Source of the DNA: Myxococcales bacterium
GTDB taxonomy: Bacteria > Myxococcota_C > UBA6777
Length of the DNA: 15,278 nucleotides
Assembly: GCA_027005175.1 (NCBI GenBank)
Contig: JALTMC010000435.1
Coordinates: 1,137-16,414, forward strand
Direction: 5' to 3'
Shown here: positions 1 to 7,650 of the stretch, one piece after another
How the letters are laid out: each line of letters starts with the position of its first letter
Numbering within the stretch: the first letter of the stretch is position 1
The notes under the pieces: generated by a model
The model's input: the letters and a program-made list of their open reading frames with translations, nothing else
What the model was told of the DNA's origin: nothing
Databases searched by the model: none
Translations under genes and position numbers: made by a program

Positions 1-494
1 TGCCGCAGATGAGCAGAAAGGAAAGGAGCAAGAGAAAACATCAGATGGGACAAAGCCCGCTGACGACCTCGAACTCCCTGCTTCCCCCACAACTGTACCA
101 ACCGATGCAAGTGAGGCTTCCAGAGGGACGAAGCCCCAAACCAGGGATGGTGCTCTAAAGCCTGCACCAAGTGTTTGATAATGCGTACCTGCTGCCAGGG
201 TTGCTGTGTTCGTTGCAATGCCTTCAACAACCAGCCACCCGAAGACGCCAACGATGCCACAGACAATGACGTGGGATTCAGTTGTTGGAGATGCTTATCT
301 AGCAGCTTCTCAGAGACACCTGGGATCGCGGATTGAGACTTTCTCGAAGCAACAGAGACACGATGAACAGGACGTTCGGAGGAAGGGGTTGGCTTTGGAC
401 TCACACATGCCGCGAGACCTCCAAAACCAACAACGAGAAGAAGAAAAGGGAATAGAAAAACAGACTCTCTATAGCCTTTGAAAGAAACGGACAT
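1..494 (-). CDS. Putative lipoprotein, N-terminal part (runs off left edge)
   Basis: The minus strand is open from an ATG at 494-492 to the window edge, giving 164 codons with no stop. The first 30 residues form a classical lipoprotein signal peptide: a basic n-region, a hydrophobic run at residues 12-28 (VFLFPFLLLVVGFGG), then the lipobox L27-A28-A29-C30. A purine-rich AGGTGAG lies about 6 bases before the ATG. Residue 31 is Val, so outer-membrane sorting is possible. The mature part starts with a Ser/Pro-rich linker, then becomes probably helical and rich in Gln, Trp, His and Leu. I recognise no domain and assign no function. The gene lies downstream of the prolyl oligopeptidase gene on the same strand with a 205-bp gap, so cotranscription is possible but not shown. 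Existence as a lipoprotein gene is well supported; the C-terminus is missing. Confidence 0.8.
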   Translation of the reverse strand, partial: MSVSFKGYRESVFLFPFLLLVVGFGGLAACVSPKPTPSSERPVHRVSVASRKSQSAIPGVSEKLLDKHLQQLNPTSLSVASLASSGGWLLKALQRTQQPWQQVRIIKHLVQALEHHPWFGASSLWKPHLHRLVQLWGKQGVRGRQRALSHLMFSLAPFLSAHLR

Positions 495-699
495 AGCGAA
501 CTCACCTGTTAATCCATCGAGATGCCCCCCACTGAAGAGAAAGGGATGACTCCGCCGGGCACTCAGGACAGTTCACCCAAAAGAGAAAACTCAATATAGG
601 AACCGACCTCTGTCTAGCTTTCTATCCTCTGAGTGAGGTTCCGTCCCCACGAAAAACCAGCATCAAGCATTGGTTCGAGGGGAGGTTGACTTGTCAGCC

Positions 700-2967
700 T
701 TACTTTGTAAGGTCCATACCAAAAGACCACATCAAGAAGGCAAATCGATCAGCCACACCTTCCAGACGCTTTGTCAGAGGAGTGCCAGCACCGTGTCCCG
801 CTTTGGATTCGATACGTAGCAGGATATGATTCCCTGGTTTGGCACTGGCTTGCAAACGAGCAGCAAACTTGCGGGCATGGAAAGGATCCACGCGGTCATC
901 GTGGTCGGCTGTCATGACCATGGTTTGGGGGTATTTGGTATTTTTCTTCAAGCGGTGATAAGGAGAGTATGCCCAAAGCCACTTGAACTCTTTTGCTTTC
1001 TTGGGATTGCCATACTCGGGAATCCACAGTCGTGCTACCGTAGAGATGGGAAATCGAATCATGTCGGTCAGAGGGACCTGACAGATCACAGCACCAAACA
1101 GCTCTGGTCGTTGTGTCATCACAGCAGCCACCAACAATCCACCGTTACTTCCACCTCGGATCGCGAGACGCCTAGGGTTGGTGTACTTGTTCTTGATCAA
1201 CCACTCCGCTGCAGCGATAAAGTCGTCATAGACATTTTGTTTTTTGCCGCGACGACCCGCTTTGTGCCAGGCAGAACCGTACTCACCACCACCTCGTAAA
1301 TTGGCCAGAGCAAACACACCACCACGATCAAGCCAGGGAATCAAAGAGGGGAAAAAGCGCGGTCGCAGTGATATCTCAAAGCCGCCATAACCATACAACT
1401 CGACAGGATTGTTGCCATTGAGCTTCGTCCCTTTTCGATACACCAAAAACATCGAGACACGAGTTCCATCTTTCGAGCGATAGAAGATCTGTTTTGTCTC
1501 ATAGCGACTCAAATCAACAGGGATTTTGATCTGCTCAAGCTGTGTGCGTTTCCATGTTTTGAGATCAAAACGATAACCCACAGAAGGATAGATCCAGGAG
1601 GTGAAGCGAAAGAAGATCTCACTCGTATCATGCCGGGCACGCAAATCACTCACGGTTCCCTTGGCGGGGAGTGGGATATCGCGCACAAACGTTCCACTGC
1701 GCGAGAACAGAGCAAGACGTGAGGTTACATCCTCAAGATAATGAACCAGAATTCCATCCTTCACCAGATTAAAACTCAAGATCACGCCGCGACCTTCGGG
1801 GATCAACGTCTTCCAATGTTTCTGACCTGGTTTGTTGATTGGGATGGTTATCATGCGTCCTTTGGGGGCTTTGTAAGTTGTCCATACCACCAGGTTGTCA
1901 GCGTCAACATCAGCGTTGAACTGCCCTTTCAGACCGACAGCCAGGGGCAAAAAAGGACCACGAGATCCAGCTTTTCGATAATACAGATCATTGCGTGACC
2001 AGTCGACACTGGCAGACACAAAGACAACGCTACGATCCGATGAAGCACCTGGCGACATCCAGGTTTCTTTGCGACGACCTTCACCAAAGATAAGACGATC
2101 TTGCGAAGCAGGAGTCCCCAACAAATGATAGAAGATCCGCCGATAGTAATTCTTATCCTTTTTAGGCACAGTACCGACAGGGGGATACTTTGTGTAGAAG
2201 AAACCAATACCATGTTGGTCCCAAACCATAGAAGGCCAACGAGTCTGAGGGATATAGTCCGCAAGATGTGTTCCTGTCGAGACATTCATCACATGAACAT
2301 TGGACCAGTCGCTCCCTTTGGATGACAGAGCATACGCCAGGAATCGACCACTGGGAGAGGGAGAGATCTGCTGGATTGCAACCGTACCATCTTTACTCAA
2401 CATATTCGGATCAAGAAGCACACGAGCTGGTGCATTGTATCCACCCTCTCGAACATACAAGATCGGTTGATTCTTCAAGCCTTCACGGCGAAAAAAGAAG
2501 TAACGATGACCGTAGGAACGAGGACTGGAACTCGACTTGTTGTTGTAAAGTTTCTTGAGTTCCTGAATGATCTTTAGCCTTGCAGGGATCTGGTCCAACA
2601 CAGCACGGGTTCGCTTTTGATTCTTATTTCCCCAAGCCTGCACTTCCTTCGATTTACCATTCTCAAGCCAACGGTAAGGGTCAGCGACCTTCACACCATG
2701 ATAGAGATCCACGGTGTTTCCAGTCTTTGCTGGAATCGCAGCAGGTACTTTGATTTTCAAGACTGACTTCGCTCCCACCTTAGAAGCAGGCTTTGCTTTG
2801 GCTGCTTTGGCGGGCTTTGCTTTGGCTGCTTTGGCGGGCACCTTTGCTTTGGCTGCTTTGGCAGGTTCTTTTGCATCTGAGACAGAAAGAGAACACCCCA
2901 ACAGAAGAGCCAGAGACCAGGACCAAACGAGTCGCAAACTACCACGACTTGGACTGATTACGTTCAT
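700..2967 (-). CDS. Prolyl oligopeptidase family (S9A) serine peptidase, lipoprotein
   Basis: A 755-residue peptidase of the S9A family, which cleaves short peptides after proline. Residues 1-25 are a lipoprotein signal peptide (L22-L23-G24-C25), so it should be lipid-anchored in the envelope, whereas most prolyl oligopeptidases are cytosolic or periplasmic. Residues 32-66 are a Lys/Ala/Pro-rich linker of PAKAAKAK-type repeats. The S9 N-terminal propeller domain spans roughly 83-495, starting at the DPYRWLE motif. The alpha/beta-hydrolase domain follows, with the family motif RGGGEYG at 558-564, nucleophile Ser607 in GGSNGG, acid Asp690 (or Asp691) in ADHDDRV, and His725 in AGHGAG. The triad is therefore complete. 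It is longer than the usual ~700 residues because of the leader and linker. The start ATG has AAGGAG five bases upstream. Family call is very secure; location is inferred from the leader. Confidence 0.95.
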   Translation of the reverse strand: MNVISPSRGSLRLVWSWSLALLLGCSLSVSDAKEPAKAAKAKVPAKAAKAKPAKAAKAKPASKVGAKSVLKIKVPAAIPAKTGNTVDLYHGVKVADPYRWLENGKSKEVQAWGNKNQKRTRAVLDQIPARLKIIQELKKLYNNKSSSSPRSYGHRYFFFRREGLKNQPILYVREGGYNAPARVLLDPNMLSKDGTVAIQQISPSPSGRFLAYALSSKGSDWSNVHVMNVSTGTHLADYIPQTRWPSMVWDQHGIGFFYTKYPPVGTVPKKDKNYYRRIFYHLLGTPASQDRLIFGEGRRKETWMSPGASSDRSVVFVSASVDWSRNDLYYRKAGSRGPFLPLAVGLKGQFNADVDADNLVVWTTYKAPKGRMITIPINKPGQKHWKTLIPEGRGVILSFNLVKDGILVHYLEDVTSRLALFSRSGTFVRDIPLPAKGTVSDLRARHDTSEIFFRFTSWIYPSVGYRFDLKTWKRTQLEQIKIPVDLSRYETKQIFYRSKDGTRVSMFLVYRKGTKLNGNNPVELYGYGGFEISLRPRFFPSLIPWLDRGGVFALANLRGGGEYGSAWHKAGRRGKKQNVYDDFIAAAEWLIKNKYTNPRRLAIRGGSNGGLLVAAVMTQRPELFGAVICQVPLTDMIRFPISTVARLWIPEYGNPKKAKEFKWLWAYSPYHRLKKNTKYPQTMVMTADHDDRVDPFHARKFAARLQASAKPGNHILLRIESKAGHGAGTPLTKRLEGVADRFAFLMWSFGMDLTK
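2789..2863 (-). repeat. Tandem 24-27 bp coding repeat (Lys/Ala linker)
   Basis: Three tandem units inside the peptidase gene. Units at 2789-2812 and 2813-2836 are identical 24-mers; the third, 2837-2863, has a 3-bp insertion (ACC) and small changes at its end. All lengths are multiples of three, so the frame is kept. The units encode the PAKAAKAK-like tether between the lipidated cysteine and the propeller. Near-identity at DNA level suggests recent expansion and possible length variation between strains. Confidence 0.85.
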
Positions 2968-3401
2968 CAGAACTCCTTTTCATCGCATGAACAAACAATC
3001 GAACACAAGAGGAAACGGATAAGGAGTTACCATTTCTTTCATCTTCACGCAATCACCCTTAATAATTTCGCTCCAATTGACATCTCCCCCCGCCAAAACC
3101 GGCTTGATTCCGCTTGCAGCCTTACCCGTCCTGGCGATTCATTGACCAGTGTATGTTTTGGGGACATAAACATACACTGGTCAATGAATAACTCGCAGGT
3201 CCGTATCGGCGGTAGAACAAGTCGTTGAGACGGTCCATCCAGCTCCCCAACATCACGACCAAGAGAAACCCCCCTTAGGGATGGCGACTGAAGTTCGTCG
3301 TTCGATGGCTGCACAGATTCATAGGAGCAAGTTTTCAACCCACTCAGCTACTCTTTTGTGATATAGTACCGAAAATGTGTTGAATTGACGGAGTAACACC
3401 A
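2968..3401. other. Divergent intergenic region with long hairpin
   Basis: This 434-bp gap separates the peptidase (-) from the ATPase (+) and must hold promoters for both. It contains a 22-bp perfect inverted repeat (3137-3189, separate entry). On the plus strand a TATAGT hexamer at 3362-3367 lies 34 bases before the ATPase start, but I see no good -35 partner. On the minus strand a short reading frame (3042 down to 2980) ends just at the peptidase ribosome-binding site. The 97-codon minus-strand frame at 3045-3338 has an implausible composition and crosses the hairpin, so I do not call it. Confidence 0.6.
3137..3189. repeat. Perfect 22-bp inverted repeat (hairpin)
   Basis: Left arm 3137-3158 (starting ATTCATTGACCAGTG) and right arm 3168-3189 are exact reverse complements, separated by a 9-base loop at 3159-3167. 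Perfect pairing over 22 bp is far beyond chance in 15 kb. No T-tract follows on either strand, so it is not a standard terminator. It marks the left border of the low-G+C ATPase segment. Confidence 0.95.
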
Positions 3402-4985
3402 TTGAAACAACCTCTAAATCTTCCAGAGTCACTTGAGGCTCTCCTTGCTTCGCTTGAAGATTCTAACATTGAAACAAGTAAGATGTCGGAGTTTGTTGTT
3501 CCAGTACTTGATGCAGAACAACAAATTATAATTGTAGTAGAGAATATATTGAACTCTGGTGGGGATAGTGGAAAAGTTGTTATGTTAAAGGGGGTTCCTG
3601 GAAGTGGAAAGTCCACTTTTATTGAATCTTTGACATGGCGGAAGCACGTTCCTATTCAGTATATCAATAAGATTAATGCCTCTGTTCTGAGCAGTCATAC
3701 AGGCTTATTAGAAAATTTATTTTCAGAGATCCAACAGATCTCTCCGAGTGCCCACTCTACCAAACAGCAGGGACAAGTAAAAACTATCGTTATCGACTAT
3801 CTTGAAGATATTAGCTTCATAGATCCCAAATATGTTAAGGCTTTCTTTCAGAGGTTGAATGGTTTCCTTCGACATAATCCAATTCTGATTATTTGGCCAA
3901 TCACTGAAGACTTAAGTGCAGAAGCAATGCTTAAAAATGCTTCTGCTGTATCAGGGACTGTTTTTGCAGATAATCCCATTATCGAATTCCAAGGTCCACC
4001 CGATGAAAGCTATCCGCAGCTTGCAAAAAATACCATAACGACCTTACATCCGGGTAGCACTCTTGAGGATTTTTTACTTTCTGAAGCTGAACTAGACACT
4101 CTGAGAGGAAAGGTGAAACAGCAGAATCCCGGTAGGTTAACTCCAAGAAGCTACTTGCGAGAAGTCAAAAGACAATGGGAGGACAACAATCGTTATTTAG
4201 AAGATCTGTTGAAAAGAATACCGCGAGAAACACAGATTTGGTTTGTAGTTTGCCATAGTGAAGCAGAGAACTCCGTAAATTCGTTCTCGCGCAAACAATC
4301 GCTTTACGTTGATGATATTTGGGATGCATATTTTGGAAAGCTGTACGAGTATGTTGTTAACAACAAGAGTAATAAGGAAAAGTGGCCTGAGTCAAGACGA
4401 TTACAGCTAGCTATTCGTGGTGCATTTAAGACCAAAGTTCTGTATATTCCTACACATGCTTTGATTTCCTCCGTCCTAGCATTTGGGAAAAGTTACGATT
4501 CTTTACAAAATGTGATTGAAGAAATAGAGAACCACTCCGTTCTTCCAGCAGCGTGGAGCACCCCTGCGAATGCTACAAGGTTTCTATCGAATTCAGCTCT
4601 TGTTAAGCTCTTGAAAAGGGAACCCCTTCCTCCTGGAAATATGCGTAGTGGCCCTGCTCACAAAGCTATCGAAAAATCCATTCAACCGTTTGAAATTCTC
4701 ACTCGATACATTTCAAGCCCTGAAGGAAGTGACCAATTTGTTAATCAAAGCCTAGCCAAATGTATAATTAAAGCATTGGACTTAAGCGATAGTGATTCTG
4801 ATTTGGTTGCAGCAGAACAAGCTCACCCATTTCTTGCAGGCATTCGTTCAGACATATTGATACGTACTTTTCCAGATAAAATAATTTGTATTGAGATGCA
4901 CTACACGAATAACCACTCCGATTCACATCTTGCCAATTATATACTTGCGAAACTAGACAAGTACATGCAGATTCTAAGTTTGTAG
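3402..4985 (+). CDS. P-loop ATPase with probable C-terminal PD-(D/E)xK nuclease domain; candidate defence gene
   Basis: A 527-residue protein. Residues 58-72 contain a Walker A motif (GVPGSGKST, Lys70) and residues 128-135 a Walker B-like strand (TIVIDYLE, Asp132, Glu135), with a sensor-like strand ILIIWPITED at 161-170, giving an AAA+/STAND-type ATPase. The middle (roughly 250-430) is unrecognised. The last ~95 residues resemble a restriction-endonuclease-like fold: Glu472, Asp484 in RSDIL, the strand ICIEMHY with Glu498 and His500 (His where Lys is usual), then a helix ANYILAKLDKY. The start is TTG at 3402 with GGAG eight bases upstream; an in-frame stop at 3381 limits extension, and ATG 3483 is the alternative. 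Sampled lines are about 35-37 % G+C against about 45 % in the DUF362 gene, suggesting transfer. It stands alone, ending 20 bp before a convergent gene. ATPase is certain; nuclease and defence role are inferences. Confidence 0.85.
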   Translation: MKQPLNLPESLEALLASLEDSNIETSKMSEFVVPVLDAEQQIIIVVENILNSGGDSGKVVMLKGVPGSGKSTFIESLTWRKHVPIQYINKINASVLSSHTGLLENLFSEIQQISPSAHSTKQQGQVKTIVIDYLEDISFIDPKYVKAFFQRLNGFLRHNPILIIWPITEDLSAEAMLKNASAVSGTVFADNPIIEFQGPPDESYPQLAKNTITTLHPGSTLEDFLLSEAELDTLRGKVKQQNPGRLTPRSYLREVKRQWEDNNRYLEDLLKRIPRETQIWFVVCHSEAENSVNSFSRKQSLYVDDIWDAYFGKLYEYVVNNKSNKEKWPESRRLQLAIRGAFKTKVLYIPTHALISSVLAFGKSYDSLQNVIEEIENHSVLPAAWSTPANATRFLSNSALVKLLKREPLPPGNMRSGPAHKAIEKSIQPFEILTRYISSPEGSDQFVNQSLAKCIIKALDLSDSDSDLVAAEQAHPFLAGIRSDILIRTFPDKIICIEMHYTNNHSDSHLANYILAKLDKYMQILSL

Positions 4986-5005
4986 CACGTTGAGTCGCCA
5001 AAGCC

Positions 5006-5476
5006 TTACACATCAGGGTCAACCTCACCTCTTGGGAAGAATAGAGGGCGAAACAACTTGTTGCTCAAACCTACCGCAAAGAAGATAGGTAGTCCAAACC
5101 AATGCCCAGCGAAAAGGGTGAGTGGTATCCATGAGAAATGGGTCCGCCAAGCTTGATATATTCCCGTATGATAATCCGGTCTTGTACTCAGATTGAACCA
5201 ACTCCAGCATCCCATGTATAGACCCAAAAGCAAGAGTCCAACCAAGAAGCCTACATACAATGAAGCGAACCGTTGAGTATGACTATCGAAACGTTTAACA
5301 AGCGGGAACAGTCCAGCGGATACGACGACTGCAATACAAAGAACAGGTATCAAGACAATTGCTGATTGTTCCTTTTGAAGGAAGGGTAGAGACAAGCAAT
5401 ACCCGTGAACCATCAGACCAATACTCAATGTATTTATAACGATAAATCCTATCCATCGAGTATATTCGACTTTCAT
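5006..5476 (-). CDS. Small four-helix integral membrane protein, function unknown
   Basis: A 156-residue hydrophobic protein with four predicted transmembrane segments at about residues 9-29, 40-60, 73-94 and 117-138. The connecting loops are short except for a Trp/Tyr-rich loop between helices 3 and 4. It ends in a short charged tail (PRGEVDPDV). I prefer ATG 5476 because GAGGTGG (5485-5491) lies eight bases before it; a GTG at 5488 would add four residues but overlaps this site. A possible promoter lies upstream: TATGAT (minus strand, 5526-5531) with TTCACT 18 bases before. It converges on the ATPase with a 20-bp gap and no terminator between them, so the transcripts may overlap. I recognise no family. 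It might be cargo of the same acquired segment, but its G+C is nearer the genome average. Confidence 0.75.
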   Translation of the reverse strand: MKVEYTRWIGFIVINTLSIGLMVHGYCLSLPFLQKEQSAIVLIPVLCIAVVVSAGLFPLVKRFDSHTQRFASLYVGFLVGLLLLGLYMGCWSWFNLSTRPDYHTGIYQAWRTHFSWIPLTLFAGHWFGLPIFFAVGLSNKLFRPLFFPRGEVDPDV

Positions 5477-5886
5477 TTTCTTTTCCACCTCACATTTTTG
5501 ATCCTATCAAAGCGGCTACACGTATATCATAACGATGTGAATGGAGTGAAGTGAACATCACATTGCAATAGAAACCGATAGTTGCGCTCAACGTTGAGGT
5601 AGAGTACAACAATAGAAGACAAGACTCGCAGGTAGAGGTCCTTCAGGATAGTGGGTTCGTTCCGATGGTGCGACCAGCCAGAGAGAAATCATGCAACTCT
5701 TTTGGGCAGACACGCGGGCCTGCCCCTACCCAGAACCGACACGATTCTCGACATGTAGGGGCGCCCCCATGAGTTCGCCCTGAATTCGATCTGTTGCATT
5801 TCAGCACCTCTCTCATCCGATCGGTTTGAACGGACCCTAGTAACTGTTCCAACAAAACAGATACAACACAATTGGAGAAGACGGTT
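5477..5886. other. Divergent intergenic region with repeats
   Basis: About 410 bp between the membrane protein (-) and the DUF362 gene (+). It holds a 12-bp perfect palindrome CTCAACGTTGAG at 5587-5598, an inverted pair of 26-bp G/C-rich repeats (5704-5780), and presumably both promoters. Two minus-strand frames here (5643-5855 and 5689-6105) cross the repeat or the start of the DUF362 gene and look like chance frames. I see no further gene. Confidence 0.6.
5704..5780. repeat. Inverted pair of 26-bp GGGC...GCCCCTAC repeats
   Basis: The left copy (5704-5729) starts GGGCAGACACG and ends GCCCCTAC. The right copy (5755-5780) is its imperfect reverse complement, matching at about 18 of 26 positions, including the 8-base GCCCCTAC end. 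The copies are 25 bp apart, so the whole is a 77-bp palindromic unit. Repeats of the type GGGC(A/G)GACACG...GCCCCTAC are, as I recall, scattered in many bacterial genomes. A small non-autonomous element is the likely explanation. Confidence 0.7.
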
Positions 5887-7431
5887 ATGGAGAAACCTAC
5901 AGTGATGATTCGCCATTGTCCTGATTACAATGTAGAGCGCATCCAGGGGATCATCAGTGAAGGCCTCGACACAATGGACTTGCGCCCCTACGGAAGAACG
6001 CTGCTCAAGCCCAACGTTGTGGCATCTGGGCAGCATTTCCCTCATGCTTATACACGTCCTGAATTTACAGAGGGAGTCCTCCGAGCCCTTAAGGATCGAG
6101 CCCATCCAGACATTCAGGAGATCGCGGTAGGAGAGCGTTGTGGGATAACAATACCGACTCGCTTTGCCTACAAAGAGGCCGGGTATTACGAGATGGCCAA
6201 ACGTGTGGATGGTGTAAAGCTATATCACTTTGAAGAAGAAACACAGGTCGAAGTCCCCTTTTATCACAAAGACCGACTTCGTGATTATACGTTCACACCC
6301 GAGCCCATCGCCAAGGCTGACTTCTTTGTCAACTGTCCCAAATTCAAGGCACACCCTTGGACCACAGTAACGTTTAGTCTCAAAAGCTATATCGGTATTC
6401 AAGACGACCGTCATCGCCTGATTGACCACGACCATAAACTCAATGAAAAAGTAGCTGACCTGCAATATATTATCCAGCCTCAATTCATCGCCATTGACGG
6501 AATTATTGCAGGCGAAGGCAGAATGCTCACACCCATTCCATTTGACCTGAAACTCACCCTCATGGGTAACAACCAGGTCGCCTTTGATGCCGTATGCTGT
6601 CACATTATTGGCGTAGATCCTCTGTCGGTAGAACACATCCGACTGTGTTACGAACGAGGGTTTGGACCGGTTGACCTGTCTGAGATCAACATCATAGGTG
6701 ACGTTGATCTGGCAGAAGCCAAAAAGCGAGCGTCTGCTTTTCGAGTGGGCCTGATTCGAGTGGAAGAGTACTTTGAGGGCAGCAATATCCAAGCCTATGC
6801 CGGGCCCTATCCAGGTGGTAAGAAAGATGACTACTGCTGGGGAGGCTGCCCCGGTGCCATGGAAGAAGCCATCGAGATCCTCAGATTGTTTGACTCTCAA
6901 ACCGATGAAAAAATGCCATCCACACACATCGTGTTTGGAGCGTACGATGGAGAGATCGACGCAAAGGCAGGCGAGAAAGTCGTATTCATCGGCGATTGCA
7001 CACAGTTCAAAGGGGATATAGCAGGTCAGCCTGTAGACATTCCAAGCGTCTACAAAGACCGCTCCAGTCTGGATCCTCGCAACGCCCCTGGTACAGATAT
7101 TTATAAAAAGATGACCGCCATGGAATGGAAGATGTGGAACTCTCGCAAAAAGGACATCGTCCGACTTACCGGGTGCCCCGTCAGCGTCGCAGAGCAGGTC
7201 CTTTTGCTGGTCAAAGTGGGTAAACTCAAAAACCCCTACTTTGATCCAAGCCAGGCCCTTGGCTTTACCTGGTGTTACTTCAATTGGCGCACTCGCAGTC
7301 TACTCGATCGACTCTTTGGCAAACCCTACCAGCGCCTTGGCCCCGTCGAACGCGGCGACTCCCGCCCAGCCCTCAACCAACCCGAAAACCAGGAGAACAC
7401 ACCTCTCGAATGGAGGCCCACCAGAGAATGA
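5887..7431 (+). CDS. DUF362 domain-containing protein
   Basis: Residues about 5-270 match the DUF362 family: the KPNVV strand near residue 41, CPKFKAH at 150-156, the conserved K-x-Y-I-G-I and DDRH segments, and an IDGIIAGEG...LMGNNQVAFDAV...IGVDP block at 203-245. DUF362 proteins are often iron-sulfur associated and their reaction is unknown. This one has no ferredoxin motif. Instead it has a C-terminal extension of about 240 residues with Cys317 and Cys321 (CWGGCPG), Cys371 (GDCTQF) and Cys430 (TGCPVS), which could bind a metal or cluster. I choose ATG 5887 (514 residues), because GGAGAAG lies six bases before it. A TTG at 5872 overlaps that site and would add five residues. It is alone on its strand and converges on the Arg-rich lipoprotein gene. 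Confidence 0.85.
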   Translation: MEKPTVMIRHCPDYNVERIQGIISEGLDTMDLRPYGRTLLKPNVVASGQHFPHAYTRPEFTEGVLRALKDRAHPDIQEIAVGERCGITIPTRFAYKEAGYYEMAKRVDGVKLYHFEEETQVEVPFYHKDRLRDYTFTPEPIAKADFFVNCPKFKAHPWTTVTFSLKSYIGIQDDRHRLIDHDHKLNEKVADLQYIIQPQFIAIDGIIAGEGRMLTPIPFDLKLTLMGNNQVAFDAVCCHIIGVDPLSVEHIRLCYERGFGPVDLSEINIIGDVDLAEAKKRASAFRVGLIRVEEYFEGSNIQAYAGPYPGGKKDDYCWGGCPGAMEEAIEILRLFDSQTDEKMPSTHIVFGAYDGEIDAKAGEKVVFIGDCTQFKGDIAGQPVDIPSVYKDRSSLDPRNAPGTDIYKKMTAMEWKMWNSRKKDIVRLTGCPVSVAEQVLLLVKVGKLKNPYFDPSQALGFTWCYFNWRTRSLLDRLFGKPYQRLGPVERGDSRPALNQPENQENTPLEWRPTRE

Positions 7432-7542
7432 ATTCTCAGGCTCCAGGTATCCAAAAAAGTCCCCAAGGGGGACTCCACCAGAACTAGTGAGTTAGAATAA
7501 GATACCACAGTTGATGAGTGACAGTATGAATGATGCTAGTAA

Positions 7543-7563
7543 AAGAGTCCGCCTCGGACTTTT
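7543..7563. terminator. Bidirectional intrinsic terminator
   Basis: A 9-bp stem (AAGAGTCCG / CGGACTTTT, one G-T pair) with a CCT loop. It is A-rich on its left and T-rich on its right, so either strand gives a G/C stem followed by T residues. It lies between the convergent DUF362 gene and the Arg-rich lipoprotein gene, where a shared terminator is expected. The T-run is short (3-4). Confidence 0.6.
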
Positions 7564-7612
7564 CCCATGTCAATATCATGTTGATCCTCAACGTGGGAAT
7601 TGATTCCCATGT
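7563..7612. repeat. Three-arm inverted repeat
   Basis: Arm 1 TCCCATGT (7563-7570), arm 2 ACGTGGGAAT (7591-7600) and arm 3 ATTCCCATGT (7603-7612). Arm 2 can pair with arm 3 (10 bp with one G-T pair, 2-base loop) or with arm 1 (8 bp). It sits next to the terminator in the convergent gap, so it may simply add a second terminator stem for the minus-strand gene. Confidence 0.5.
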
Positions 7613-7650
7613 GCAAATAACATTGGAACGATGCCACATATAGGACGAGC

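Noticed and set aside
206-481. 91-codon plus-strand ORF, and an open plus frame at 2-178
   Set aside because: Both are antisense to a minus-strand frame with a lipobox signal peptide and ribosome-binding site; their composition is low-complexity and unconvincing.
599-642. GGAACC...GGTTCC stem downstream of the peptidase gene, followed on the minus strand by T-rich sequence
   Set aside because: Only six outer base pairs match and the inner part mismatches; the T-rich stretch starts about nine bases away. Too weak to call a terminator.
826-1299. 157-codon plus-strand ORF
   Set aside because: Antisense to the catalytic domain of the prolyl oligopeptidase, whose motifs prove the other strand.
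3045-3338. 97-codon minus-strand ORF
   Set aside because: It spans both arms of the perfect hairpin, has no ribosome-binding site I can see and no recognisable composition.
5530-5570. TGTGA...TCACA as a CRP-type operator
   Set aside because: The half-sites are about 17 bases apart instead of six.
6220-6927. 235-codon minus-strand ORF
   Set aside because: Antisense shadow within the DUF362 domain gene.
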